NCBI GenBank assembly: GCA_922989275.2
Contig: OV277863.1
Coordinates: 21,666,001 to 21,730,000 of the forward strand
Origin: Gari tellinella
Lineage: Eukaryota > Mollusca > Bivalvia > Cardiida > Psammobiidae
DNA: 64,000 nt
Direction: 5' to 3'
The notes under the pieces are model-generated. The model was not told where the DNA came from. It did not search any database and saw only the letters and a program-made list of their open reading frames with translations. Below, piece by piece: positions 42,743-52,844 of this stretch. Numbering within the stretch: the first letter of the stretch is position 1; each line of letters begins with the position of its first letter. The translations under genes were made by a program, and so were the position numbers.

Positions 42743-42879
42743 GGTGTGTTTTTGCAATATGTTGCAAAATAACAAACAGTGCAGACCCTACAGCATCCAT
42801 AGTACACCACCATTACAGTCTTATATCCAAATATTATCAACTAAATACTATTATCAAATGCCTGACTAGCATAAATAGC

Positions 42880-43130
42880 TTAACCCTTTCCCCCATAGAA
42901 GCGCCTTTTAGCGCATTCAGTTTATTCTTGCCCTGAAGAAAATAGTTCCAATTTATACATTCATAAATATGTATAATACAAAATATTTTCTATATTCTAG
43001 CAGATGATAGCTTAAAGCAGGCTGAAAGTAAAGCAGAATGCGCTTAAAGCGCATTCTGCTTTACTTTCAACCTGCTTTAAGTGGACACCTATATTCAATA
43101 CTAGAGATATGCTATGTGGGAAAGGGTTAA
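42880..43130. mobile_element. Family A MITE, twin of 16783-17033
   Basis: TTAA-bounded. Differs from its twin by only a few bases (ctgtaag/ctgaaag, ccctaaag/ccctgaag). Confidence 0.9.
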
Positions 43131-43134
43131 AAGC

Positions 43135-43618
43135 AAACAAGACTGCGTGTTCAATAAACGCTTATGGCCCCCGTGGCAGCCTTGACAATATATTCTGAAT
43201 CTTTTTTTAAGTCCAAATTAGGTCAATGTCAAGGCTAAATTGAGGTTGGATAATATGGGTAAATTGGTATTGGTCAAAGACAACAACTGTATATGTATCA
43301 CAGCATTGTAGTCAGTAGTGTTGACTCAAGATGAAACAGAAAAAATGTATTTAACCAAGAAATAGCCCAATTAAAATATTCTAAGTCCAAATTAGGTTAC
43401 GGTCAAAATCGAGGTTGAGTGATATTGATATATTGGGAATGGTCCAAGGCAGCAACAGTTACTGTATAAGTATCCAAGCATTTGAGTAAGCGGTATTCAA
43501 ACTAGGTGCTAGACGAAACGGTAATAATCTATTTAACCTTGTTATGGACGGACAGATGGACAGGACGATTACTATATGCCTCCGCATCTATAGATGCCTG
43601 GGCATAAAAAATTAAGGG
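43135..43618 (+). repeat. Unclassified interspersed repeat, Helitron-like 3' end
   Basis: Two related halves (ccaaattaggtcaatgtcaa / ccaaattaggttacggtcaa), a gttatggacggacagatgga stretch, then hairpin gcatctatagatgc and gggcataaaaa. Confidence 0.5.
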
Positions 43619-43621
43619 AGC

Positions 43622-43872
43622 TTAACTCTTTCCTCCCTGAAACTTCAAATGGACAACCCCAGTTTCCATTTTAGTCTAGTCCATTTCTGACTTTTAAGGG
43701 TTGTTTTTGTCAATGTTTTGCATTATGACAAACAGTGAAGACCCTGATCAGAGGGCTCCTTTCGGAGCCCTCTGATCTGGGTCTTCACTGTTTGCATAGG
43801 ACAAGTGAACTTTTCACATGTACACTGTTTGAAAAGAACGCCTATATGCGGGATTAGGGTTCAAAGGGTTAA
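43622..43872 (+). mobile_element. Family B MITE
   Basis: Full-length, TTAA at both ends. Confidence 0.88.
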
Positions 43873-43994
43873 CATAGATGTATGGCAGTGCCTTTGCCAC
43901 CGCCACCCCTGTTTGAAAAGTAACATCTTAGTCTCCCTTTAGCTCTTTTGACATGGTGGGACAAAAATGTCAGAAATTATCCATTTACTCATTC

Positions 43995-44165
43995 TTAACC
44001 CTTTCGCTCTCAATGACGCTTGAAAGCCCGTTTGCAAACAGTTTGGATCCTGATCAGACCCCGCGCAATGCCGTGTCTGATCAGGATCCAAACTGTTTGA
44101 CACTATTTGAAAATTTCTTCAGTCATACTGCCTTATTTTTTAATATGTCCAATGACATGAAAGTA
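43995..44165. mobile_element. Family D MITE, right end lost
   Basis: TTAACCCTTTCGCTCTCAATG with a good hairpin. It ends about 18 bp from exon 8's donor. Confidence 0.72.
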
Positions 44166-44182
44166 GTGTAGTAGTTTTATAC

Positions 44183-44337
44183 CTCCACTGGCACATGGTG
44201 AAGAGTGGTTATGGGTGTCTGCATAGTGAGCACAGTAGTCAAATATCTCACACTTATCCCCGTAGTAGGACCGCCGACACTCACACTGGAACGTGACTCT
44301 GTTACAGTGGCCCCGTTCTCACAGCCACAAATGTGCT
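44183..44337 (-). CDS. Exon 8: EGF domain with apparent 1-base deletion
   Basis: Acceptor tcttacatctag, donor GTATAAAA. The first part reads HICGCENG in the frame required by exon 7. The second part reads HCNRVTFQCECRRSYYGDKC then EIFDYCAHYADTHNHSSPC in the frame required by exon 9. The two frames are offset by one base across the G run near 44311 (plus strand ccccg). Either the genome or assembly lacks a G there, or this allele is broken. Apart from that, the EGF cysteines and both junctions fit. Confidence 0.75.
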
Positions 44338-44356
44338 CTAGATGTAAGAAATGAAA

Positions 44357-44554
44357 TACAGTCCAAACTCAATAATTCAAACTCACTTTAGTTCAAGCAT
44401 ACCCATATTTCAAAGTTTAAACGTGGCTTAGCCACGTTTTAACTTTGAAATATGGGTATGTTCGATGTAAGCAAGATCAAATTATCAAAATTAAACTCAC
44501 GAAATACTGGTTAAGTTGATTTAAGCGAGTTTGAAGTATTGAGTTTCGACTGTA
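44357..44554. mobile_element. Family F MITE beside exon 8
   Basis: TA-CAGTCCAAACTCAATAATTC ... ATTGAGTTTCGACTG-TA. Strong hairpin acgtggcttagccacgt. Starts 20 bp upstream of exon 8's acceptor. Confidence 0.82.
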
Positions 44555-44855
44555 CAAAGTACATCAGAAATAAGAGGTTACTCAAAATATAATGTTCTGT
44601 TTAAGACAGGTACTGCTGAATAAAGGACAAAGGAAATGCAGAGCTTTCCTAAAGGAGTTGTCTGCATTACTTTCTTTATGCATTAAACAATACAACTTCT
44701 TCAGAAATGAAAATGTACAAAACAAAGAGAAATAAATGTACACTCAAATTACAATAACTTGGCCTACTTACAGAAATACCGAAAAAGTTGCTTACGGTAA
44801 CAGATCTGGGTAAGGCAAGAACTGTTAGTTTCTTTTGCTAGTTTAATCATTTAAG

Positions 44856-45001
44856 AAATGAACTGATTTTTTTCGGCGTTCAAGCGAAATGAACGACAGA
44901 AAATTATCGGCAAATTCCATGAATCGCGCTATTCATGGTAAATTTGCCGATAATTTTCTGTCGTTCATTTCGCTTGAACGCCGAAAAAAATCAGTTCATT
45001 T
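44856..45001. repeat. 146-bp near-perfect palindrome
   Basis: Arms of about 70 bp (aaatgaactgatttttttcg... and complement) around ccatgaat-cgcgct-attcatgg. Almost no mismatches. 45002-45739 has no gene. It includes a 36-bp tandem pair, agaagtgacgtaattttaaa, at 45231-45290. Confidence 0.9.
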
Positions 45002-45739
45002 CCTATATTTACAATATATTTGCTGTAATTTCTAACATTAAATAAACATTTTGTCAGTATGCATGTATGTTTAATCCATATTAGAGATAGATAACACGAA
45101 TAATGTGTACCCTATAAGGAACAATCATGACCGATTTACTGAATCTGTGTACATTCGAAAGCAGAAAAAATAAGTTCCATTGTCAACAACTTGACAGTTT
45201 GGCGCGAAAAATGCTGATTTATGAGGTCATTAGAAGTGACGTAATTTTAAAGTAGGATAAATATAGAAGTGACGTAATTTTAAAGTAGGATAAATATATC
45301 GGGGTTTTATTGTCATAAAGAAACGCAGATATAGGCCGCTGTTTATAAGGTAGATTCTTATGTCAATTTTCTTGCAATTTATCTCATTTATAAAGAAGAA
45401 TATTAGTCGGGAATCATGGTTTCCACTAGTAGGAAGGCATAGATCGGTTAAGAACAAATTTTGAAAAAATCCGCCAAATGTTTGCTGCCCCAAGTTCCAA
45501 AGATTAATTCGCGAATGAAAACTGCATATGCCCCGCCTCCCCTTCGAAACTTTTCCACAAGTCCTGCCCTCTCGAAAATTGGTGTTTATTTGAAATGAAC
45601 ACACTTTTTGTCAATGGAATTGAATGGGGCGATTGTAAATATTAATCATATAAAAACTGAATTGACCCTGCTTTCAAATAAAAGATTTATTACTAAATAT
45701 GTCTTTTTATATAATGATGTTCATTTGGGAATGTAACTA

Positions 45740-46233
45740 TTAACCCATTACGCCATAAATACACATTTTAAAGCATTAATGTATTTCTCCACTGAAGAAA
45801 ATAGTTCCATTTTATAAATAGAGTATTGAATAAGTATCAAAAAATATATTTTTTATATCCTAGCAGATGATAGCTTAAATTAAGCAAAAAGTAAAGCAGA
45901 ATGTGCCTTAACCCTTTGAACGCATATAGGCGTGCTTTTCAAACAGTGTACATGTGAATAGTACACATGTCCTATGCAAACAGTGAAGACCCAGATCAGA
46001 GGGCTCCGAAAGGAGCCCTCTGATCAGGGTCTACACTGTTTGTCATTATTCCAAAAATTGACAAAAACAACCCTTAAAAGTCAGAAATGGACTAGACTAA
46101 AATGGAAACTGGAATTGTCCATTTAAAGTTTCAGGGAGGAAAGAGTTAAGGCACATTCTGATTTACTTTCAACCTTCTTTAAGTGATTGCCTGTCTTCAA
46201 AAATAGAAACAGGCTAATGGGGAAAAGGGTTAA
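45740..46233. mobile_element. Family A MITE with family B in its hairpin tip
   Basis: Left part ends GAATGTGCC at 45907. The right part resumes GGCACATTCTG at 46149 and ends at TTAA 46233, about 21 bp from exon 7. Confidence 0.85.
45908..46148 (-). mobile_element. Family B MITE inside family A hairpin tip
   Basis: Reverse orientation, with 9 bp lost near its left end (cctttgaacgcatatagg lacks the cctagtcccg segment). TTAA at both ends. Confidence 0.88.
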
Positions 46234-46254
46234 ACATTAAAGGGTACTACTCAC

Positions 46255-46346
46255 TTTTACACCTTGCTTGAACTTTGCAGTTTTGACAGGCTGTACAGGT
46301 TCCATTCCTGATATTCCCCTGGCCATGGCGGGAGTTGACAATGTAA
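46255..46346 (-). CDS. Exon 7: cysteine-rich module, part 3
   Basis: Acceptor ttggttctttaag, donor GTGAGTAG. Reads YIVNSRHGQGNIRNGTCTAC then QNCKVQARCK. The N.C.A......V.ARC ending matches the close of a PCSK9-type repeat. One leading base and one trailing base. The phase-1 end requires exon 8 to begin with two bases, which is the key to the frameshift described there. An inner TTAA acceptor alternative (ggccag at about 46312) is possible but has a weaker pyrimidine tract. Confidence 0.75.
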
Positions 46347-46599
46347 CTTAAAGAACCAAAACAAACTACAGGTTTGTTGTTGTCACATAAACAGATGTCT
46401 CCCCCTTTCATCCCCTTTCCATTACACACATGCAATGTCTGTACATGCCACAACAACGCATGATGATCAACATTCCTGCAAATTTTGGTGACACTAACCC
46501 TAATGGTTTCAGACAGAGATTTGGATTTGGATTTTGTTATGAATTCACATACCTGAGGTGACTTTGGTCTTAGAAGTTTCAAAGTTATAGGCAAAACAA

Positions 46600-48159
46600 A
46601 GTTTGTCCCATTTTAAGTCACCAGGAGCAATAACTCCAACCTGATCAGGGGGAGAGAGTTCAAAACCTCAAGGTGCACATCAACTCATGCTGCAGAACAT
46701 TCCTGAAAAGTTTGGTGACTTTGGCCTTTGGGGTTTCAGAGATACCCATGACACACAGTTTAGCCTTATTTTAAGTCATCAGAGGCATTAACTCCAAAGT
46801 TATGAGGGGAATTCAAAAACCTAAGGTGCTTAACAACTCATACCGGTGTAACGGGCCATTTCTTCCCCAGGCCATTCCTTCCCCCGGGGAAGAAACGGCC
46901 CGGGCCATTTCTTCCCCCCCTAGGCCATTTCTTCCCCCGGGGAAGAAACAGCCCAGCCAGTCAGTTTCTTCCCCGGGGGAAGGAATGGGCCGGCCCATTT
47001 CTTCCCCCCCCCTCCAAATTATTATTTTTCAGAAAGGCCTGTGCCATTTCATCTCCCCTGTGTGTCAGTTAGGTTAGTAAGGGGGGGAAGGAATGGCCTG
47101 GGCCGTTTCTTCTTCCCTGTGTGTCATATAAGTAAGTGAGGGGGGGAAGGAATGGCCTGGGGGGGGGGGGGGGAAGGAATGGCCTTGGCCATTTCTTCCT
47201 CCCTGTGTCTCAGTCTCAGTTAAGTAAGTAAGGGGGGGAAGGAATGGCCTGGGCCGTTTCTTCTTCCCTGTGTGTCATATAAGTAAGTGAGGGGGGGGAA
47301 GGAATGGCCTGGGGGGGGGAAGGAATGGCCTTGGCCATTTCTTCCCCCCTGTGTCTCAGTTAAGTAAGTAAGGGGGGAAGGAATGGCCTGGGCCGTTTCT
47401 TCTCCCCTGTGTGTCATAAAAGTAAGTGAGGGGGGAAGGAATGGCCTGGGCCATTTCTTCTCCCCTGTGTGTCATATAAATAAGTGAGGGGGAAAGAATA
47501 GCCTAGGCCATTTCTTCTCCCCTGTGACTCATATAAGTAAGTGAGGGGGGAAGGAATGGCCTGGGCCGTTACTTCTCCCCTGTGTGTCATATAAGTAAGT
47601 GAGGGGGAAAGAATGACACACAGGGAAGAAGAAACGGCCCAGGCCATTTCTTCCCCCATACTAACTGAACTGAGACACAGGGGGGAAGAAATGGCCCAGG
47701 CCATTCCTTCCCCCCCTCACTCACTTATATGACACACATTTCTTCCCCCCCTTACTTATTAATTATATGACACACAGGGGAGAGGAAACGGCCCAGGCCA
47801 TTCCTTCCCCCCCCCCCTTACAAACCTAACTGAGACACAAGGGGGGAAGAAACGGCCCAGGCCATTCCTTCCCCCCCCCCCTTACAAACCTAACTGAGAC
47901 ACAAGGGGGGAAGAAACGGCCCAGGCCATTTCCCCCCCCCCCCCCCCCCCCCTCACTTACTTATATAACACAGAGGGGAGAAGAAATGTCCCAGCCCATT
48001 TTTTTCTACTCACTTACTTAACTGAAAAAAAATAGGGGTGGGGAAGAAATGGCCTGGGCCGTTTCTTCCCGAGGGAAGGAATGGGCAGGCCCATTCTTTC
48101 CCTCGGGAAGAAACAGACTGGCTGGGCCGTTTCATCCCCCGGGGAAGAAATGGCCATAA

Positions 48160-48195
<36 letters not shown>

Positions 48196-48640
48196 AGAAA
48201 TGGCCCGGGGGAAGAAATGGCCTGTTACAGGTGAACATACCTGTAAAATTTGGTGACCTTGGTCTTAGCCCTTTCAAAGATATGTACAAAATAAAGTTTG
48301 TCTTAATTTAAGTCATCAGGGGCAATAAATAACTGATCGGAGTACAGTATTTAAATATCCCAAGTGCTTAACAGCTCAAGGTAATAACATTCCTGCAAAG
48401 TTTGGTGACTTTGGGGCTAGCAGTTTCAGAGATTATCTAAGATACACTTGACACAAAGATTCATCAGGGACATAAACTGCAAAGTTATTAGGGAGAGAGA
48501 ATTCAAACAACGCATGCCAGTGAACAGCCCTGTAAAGTTTGGGGACTCTATCACCGATACATGTGACACAAGTTTGTGACAGACAGACAACTCGGACAAA
48601 ACAATATGTCTCACCATAAATGGGAGAGACATAAATTAAT
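46600..48640. repeat. Interspersed repeat with 'tttggtgactttgg' units, hosting a GC-rich foldback
   Basis: Units gcaaagtttggtgactttgg/aagtcatcaggggcaataa occur at about 46600-46840 and 48240-48640. Possibly family K-related. The centre is the foldback of the next entry. Confidence 0.55.
46842..48233. mobile_element. GC-rich foldback minisatellite with G and C homopolymers
   Basis: Terminal repeats gtgtaacgggccatttcttc / gaagaaatggcctgttacag enclose many ~60-bp units built from ggaaggaatggcctgggccg and tgtgtcatataagtaagtga. Units run in one direction to about 47610 and inverted afterwards. Contains 35 consecutive G (48160-48194) and 21 consecutive C (47932-47952). Open frames here are artefacts. 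Confidence 0.85.
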
Positions 48641-48649
48641 ATTATAAAG

Positions 48650-48736
48650 TCCAACCTCAGCTTTAAGCAGTCACCTGTCTTTAAACACTTAATAATTAAC
48701 TCAATTTAGCGGTTGTTATAGAGAGGTTTAACGGTG
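48650..48736. mobile_element. Family E right-end remnant
   Basis: ctttaagcagtcacctgtct to gttatagagaggttta. Confidence 0.6.
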
Positions 48737-48759
48737 CCAGTCATGTCACATTTGGAATA

Positions 48760-48957
48760 AACAGTTGAAATTCGATACTTCGAACTCGCTTAAATCGACC
48801 TTACCAGTATTTCATAAGTTTTATTTTGATATTGCGATCTGGCTTTAGTCGAACATATCCGTATTTCAAAGTTAAAACGTGGCTAAGCCACGTTTTAACT
48901 TTGAAATATGGGTATGTTCGAACAAAAGCGAGTTCGAATTATCGAGTTTCGACTGTA
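48760..48957. mobile_element. Family F MITE
   Basis: Ends cagttgaaattcgatacttc / gaattatcgagtttcgactg. Hairpin aaagttaaaacgtggctaag. Lies 23 bp past exon 6's donor. Confidence 0.82.
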
Positions 48958-48979
48958 TTTAGGGTTATAAAATTTTCAC

Positions 48980-49092
48980 CTCGTCCAATAGGAACAGCCA
49001 ACCATTTCTGCATTGTCTGGACATCGAACACTAGGATGACCTTCAACATTAAACAATATCACATGACCTGGATCACTAGGGCGACACGTAAC
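48980..49092 (-). CDS. Exon 6: cysteine-rich module, part 2
   Basis: Acceptor aacagtttcag, donor GTGAAAAT. The reading VTCRPSDPGHVILFNVEGHP then VRCPDNAEMVGCSYWT has the CP....M.GCS signature seen in PCSK9-like C-terminal repeats. Starts phase 0, ends phase 2, and joins exon 7 through a serine codon. Confidence 0.85.
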
Positions 49093-49167
49093 CTGAAACT
49101 GTTAAATAGTAAAAAAAGAAATGACCATTTGAAATAAGGAAAACAATCCATATTTTTACTAACAGTT

Positions 49168-49361
49168 TCAGGGCTCCAGATAAGAGGGAGTAAACTGAAC
49201 AAATCCAATATTTTCTCACTCATAGCAGCACAAAATCCTATGGTGTTACTACTCATTAGAAACGTCTCAAAAAGATGATTCTAATGAGTAGTGACACCAT
49301 AGGGTTTAATGCATAAATGAAGATTTTAATTTTTGAATTACGCCCCTTATCTGGAGCCCTG
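49168..49361. mobile_element. Family G element, intact
   Basis: CAGGGCTCCAGATAAG ... CTTATCTGGAGCCCTG with a centre hairpin. cagttt borders both ends as a possible target duplication. hAT-like by its termini only. Confidence 0.82.
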
Positions 49362-49398
49362 CAGTTTGATTCCAGATCAGATGCATCTCAGCACATAA

Positions 49399-49632
49399 CC
49401 TTCACCCATCACCCCATAGCCAATTTCCAGTTTTGAAGACAGACGACAACTTAAAACAGGTTGAAAAACATTCTACTATACTTTCAGTCTGGTTTAAGCT
49501 ACCATCTGCTAGGATTTAGAAGCTATTTCTTATGGTGCATATGTATGACTGTTTATAGAGGCAGGCATTATTTTCTTCAGTGGTGGAATAAATTAAAGAC
49601 ATTAAAGGGGTATTTATGGAGCAAATGGGTAA
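49399..49632. mobile_element. Family A copy, decayed, beside exon 5
   Basis: cacccatcaccccatagcca to ggagcaaatgggta. Most of the hairpin tip is lost. 49777-50093 after the exon has only a weak MITE scrap. Confidence 0.65.
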
Positions 49633-49651
49633 AAGAACGTAAATGTCTTGC

Positions 49652-49776
49652 CTTGCCCGTGGAGGAGACACATGTGTCTCCTTTAAACCATGCTCCATTG
49701 CACTTCTTCTCCAAACACTTGCATGCCTCTGCCTGTAAGCCTGTTGGACAAGTCTGTTTGTCATCAATTAAAGTCT
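49652..49776 (-). CDS. Exon 5: cysteine-rich module, part 1 (GC donor)
   Basis: Acceptor ctattatacag. The frame TLIDDKQTCPTGLQAEACKC then LEKKCNGAWFKGDTCVSSTG resembles one repeat of the PCSK9 C-terminal cysteine-rich domain (CP.G...EA.C.C....C.GA.....C). No GT donor gives the right phase. The exon ends AAG followed by GCAAGA, the strict consensus for a GC-AG intron, and phase 0 then meets exon 6 exactly. Confidence 0.8.
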
Positions 49777-50093
49777 CTGTATAATAGATAAAATCATTTC
49801 AGTGATCAAATTAAAAATAACAGTAAATCTGTGTTACTTAATGCAGGACAAAGTAATGCAGAAAACTCATATGCATTACATGTACTTTTGTCTTGCATTA
49901 TGAAACTAACCTGTTTAACTAAAACCTATACGAGCCCTCTGATCAGGGTCTGCACTGTTTGTTAACTAAGAGCATTAATTTTTAAACTATCAAGAATTCC
50001 AAGTAGACTAGTTCCATGTTTTGTTAACTAAAAAGATCCACAAGGTAACCTAATAACCCACAAGAGTTACTTAGTGTTGAAAGAGTTAATGAG

Positions 50094-51259
50094 AGTATTT
50101 AGAGTGGACAGTTTCATACCCTGGACTGTTGCACAGTTGGTATTACAGATGGTTGTTATATATTAGACACAGGCAAAAGTTTATTGTAAGTATTAAGAGC
50201 GGACAGTTTCATACCCTGGACTGTTGCACAGTTGGTATTACAGATGGTTGTTATATATTAGACACAGGCAAAAGTTTATTGTAAGTATTTAGAGTGGACA
50301 GTTTCATACCCTGGACTGTTGCACAGTTGGTATTACAGATGGTTGTTATATATTAGACACAGGCAAAAGTTTATTGTAAGTATTTAGAGTGGACAGTTTC
50401 ATACCCTGGACTGTTGCACAGTTGGTATTACAGATGGTTGTTATATATTAGACACAGGCAAAAGTTTATTGTAAGTATTTAGAGTGGACAGTTTCATACC
50501 CTGGACTGTTGCACAGTTGGTACTACAGATGGTTGTTATATATTAGACACAGGCAAAAGTTTATTGTAAGTATTTAGAGTGGACAGTTTCATACCCTGGA
50601 CTGTTGCACAGTTGGTATTACAGATGGTTGTTATATATTAGACACAGGCAAAAGTTTATTGTAAGTATTTAGAGTGGACAGTTTCATACCCTGGACTGTT
50701 GCACAGTTGGTATTACATATGGTTGTTATATATTAGACACAGGCAAAAGTTTATGGTAAGTATTTAGAGTGGACAGTTTCATACCCTGGACTGTTGCACA
50801 GTTGGTATTACATATGGTTGTTATATATTAGACACAGGCAAAAGTTTATTGTAAGTATTTAGAGTGGACAGTTTCATACCCTGGACTGTTGCACAGTTGG
50901 TATTACAGATGGTTGTTATATATTAGACACAGGCAAAAGTTTATTGTAAGTATTTAGAGTGGACAGTTTCATACCCTGGACTGTTGCACAGTTGGTATTA
51001 CAGATGGTTGTTATATATTAGACACAGGCAAAAGTTTATTGTAAGTATTTAGAGCGGACAGTTTCATACCCTGGACTGTTGCACAGTTGGTATTACAGAT
51101 GGTTGTTATATATTAGACACAGGCAAAAGTTTATTGTAAGTATTTAGAGTGGACAGTTTCATACCCTGGACTGTTGCACAGTTGGTATTACAGATGGTTG
51201 TTATATATTAGACACAGGCAAAAGTTTATTGTAAGTATTTAGAGTGGACAGTTTCATAC
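50094..51259 (-). repeat. Array of the 3' edge of exon 4 with its donor, 95-bp unit, about 12 copies
   Basis: Near-identical 95-bp units. Each contains the last ~28 bp of exon 4 (ACCAACTGTGCAACAGTCC), the GTATGAAA donor and about 55 bp of intron. Variation is limited to a few bases (gtatttagag/gtattaagag, acagatgg/acatatgg), so the array is young or homogenised. Confidence 0.95.
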
Positions 51260-51363
51260 CCTGGACTGTTGCACAGTTGGTACCGGTATAACCATCGTAA
51301 CATTGACACTTGTATAGATGGTTGTTCACAGCAATACATCTGCCTTCATTCTGACAAGGGTTC
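51260..51363 (-). CDS. Exon 4: Notch-type EGF domain
   Basis: Acceptor ccttgtag, donor GTATGAAA. Takes one base to finish a lysine codon, then NPCQNEGRCIAVNNHLYKC and CYDGYTGTNC, a complete six-cysteine EGF with the GYTG turn. Ends phase 1. The 3' third of this exon plus its donor is repeated about a dozen times in tandem just downstream (50094-51259). A short copy of its 5' edge recurs at 51618-51660, beyond the family E element at 51401-51603. Confidence 0.9.
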
Positions 51364-51400
51364 CTACAAGGAAGTATTGTTTCTTAATCAAAACATCATT

Positions 51401-51605
51401 AAAACCTCTCTAATATGACCACTAAAAAGAAGGCTAATTGAATGTATTAAGGACAAGTGACAGCTTAAAGCAAGGAGACAGTAAAACAGAAAGCTCCTAA
51501 AGGAGCTTTCTGTTTTACTGTCCCCTTGCTTTAAGCAGTCACCAGTCGTAAACACGTAATAATAATCACAATTTAGTGGTCGTCATAGAGAGGTTTTCCT
51601 GTATT
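51401..51605. mobile_element. Family E MITE between two copies of exon 4's 5' edge
   Basis: ttaaaacctctctaatatga ... agaggttttcctgta. Hairpin caaggagacagtaaaacaga. Confidence 0.8.
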
Positions 51606-51879
51606 GTTTCATATCCAACTGACAAGGGTTCCTACAAGAGAGTATTGTTTCATAATCAAAACATAATTACATTCAAAATCAATCATGATCATCAACACAA
51701 TAGACTAATATAGATTAGTGAGGACAGCTTTCTGATCAGCCCTTTTCATCACCATCAGCCATCAGTTGACAAAAATAGCCGATCCCTGTACATATAGTAC
51801 CGATTTTGGTCTAATCTCATTATAGGCCCCCAAGCTTAATTTTGATCTGGCCTACCTGCATTTCATTTCTGCAACTCTT

Positions 51880-52085
51880 TCACTGCCATTAGCGCCAAAG
51901 GGCGACTTTGCAAACAGTTTGCACCCTGATCAGACGCTGCGTAATGCAGCGTCTGATCAGGATCCAAACTGTTTAACACTTGTATTGATATGTTTTAAGT
52001 CATACTACATTGAATCTTACTTTGAAACGATCTTGCAAACAACAAAATTGAAGCAGACGACCATGATATGGTGAAGGGGTAAAAA
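51880..52085. mobile_element. Family D MITE
   Basis: aactctttcactgccattag to gtgaaggggtaaaaatc, hairpin gcaccctgatcagacgctgc with complement. Confidence 0.72.
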
Positions 52086-52392
52086 TCTCAAGATTAATTT
52101 GGTTTGATTTGATTTGATTTGTTTTGATTTTAAGTCGCTTTCAACAGTATTTCAGTCATATCGCGACGTCCAGCTAATTACAGGTGGAGGAAGACCTTAG
52201 AAGTCCCTTATGCTCTGCTTCAGGCACAAATCCGCAACTGGGTAGAACCACCGACCTTCTGCAAGCCAGCTGGAAGGCTTTCCCACATGAAAAATCCGAA
52301 CGACCCTACTGGGATTCGAACTCACAGTGATGAGGAGCTTAGTGATTTAAGTCACAGTGACTATACCACTAGGCCACGGAGGCCCCCCAATC
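52086..52392 (-). mobile_element. tRNA-headed SINE
   Basis: Read on the minus strand: head at 52320-52390 with A-box TGGCCTAGTGGTATAG and B-box AGTTCGAATCC, then a body with 'cgatatgactgaaatactgt', resembling the Meta/core domain of mollusc SINEs, and a tail of (caaat)n at 52098-52125. Class is confident; the core-domain match is from memory. Confidence 0.75.
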
Positions 52393-52436
52393 TCATTATA
52401 TGTCGCCAAGCTTAATTTTGATCTTGCCAACCTGTA

Positions 52437-52745
52437 TTTCATTCACTGCCATTGGTGCCAAAAGGCGACTGTGCAAACAGTTTGGATCCTGATCAAACGC
52501 CCACTCAGTGACAATTAACCCTTAGCCCGCCAAATAAATTGTTGTCTGCTATATTTCTCGTCTGCTTCAAGTTTCAAAGTGCTTCAAAGTTGCTCAAAAT
52601 TGCTGAAAATGTTGTCCGAGTGTCAAACAGCTTGGATACGGATGAGACGCCGAGTTACTCGGCGTCTCATCCGGATCCAAGCTGTTTGCATATGGAGCTA
52701 TAGTCGTGACTGGCAGGCTAAGGGTTAAAAGCAAAATTGGAACAG
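52437..52745. mobile_element. Family D fragment hosting family C
   Basis: cattcactgccattggtgcc...cagtgacaa is cut at TTAA and followed beyond by aagcaaaattgg. Confidence 0.6.
52515..52728. mobile_element. Family C MITE
   Basis: Full-length. Same orientation as and nearly identical to 34434-34647. Confidence 0.88.
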
Positions 52746-52844
52746 AAAATCTTAAATCTGTTGAATGCAAGTGGTGAAATTGTGATTATCTTTGCAAACA
52801 GTTTGGATCTAGAAGAGACGCCGGGAAATGCTGCTTCTCATCTG

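Noticed and set aside
46802..48311. Several 60-115 codon ORFs
   Set aside because: They follow the GC-rich minisatellite on both strands and change frame with homopolymer length.
50094..51259. CRISPR-like regular array
   Set aside because: Units are contiguous 95-bp tandem copies with no variable spacers, and they contain exon 4 sequence; the context is an animal intron.
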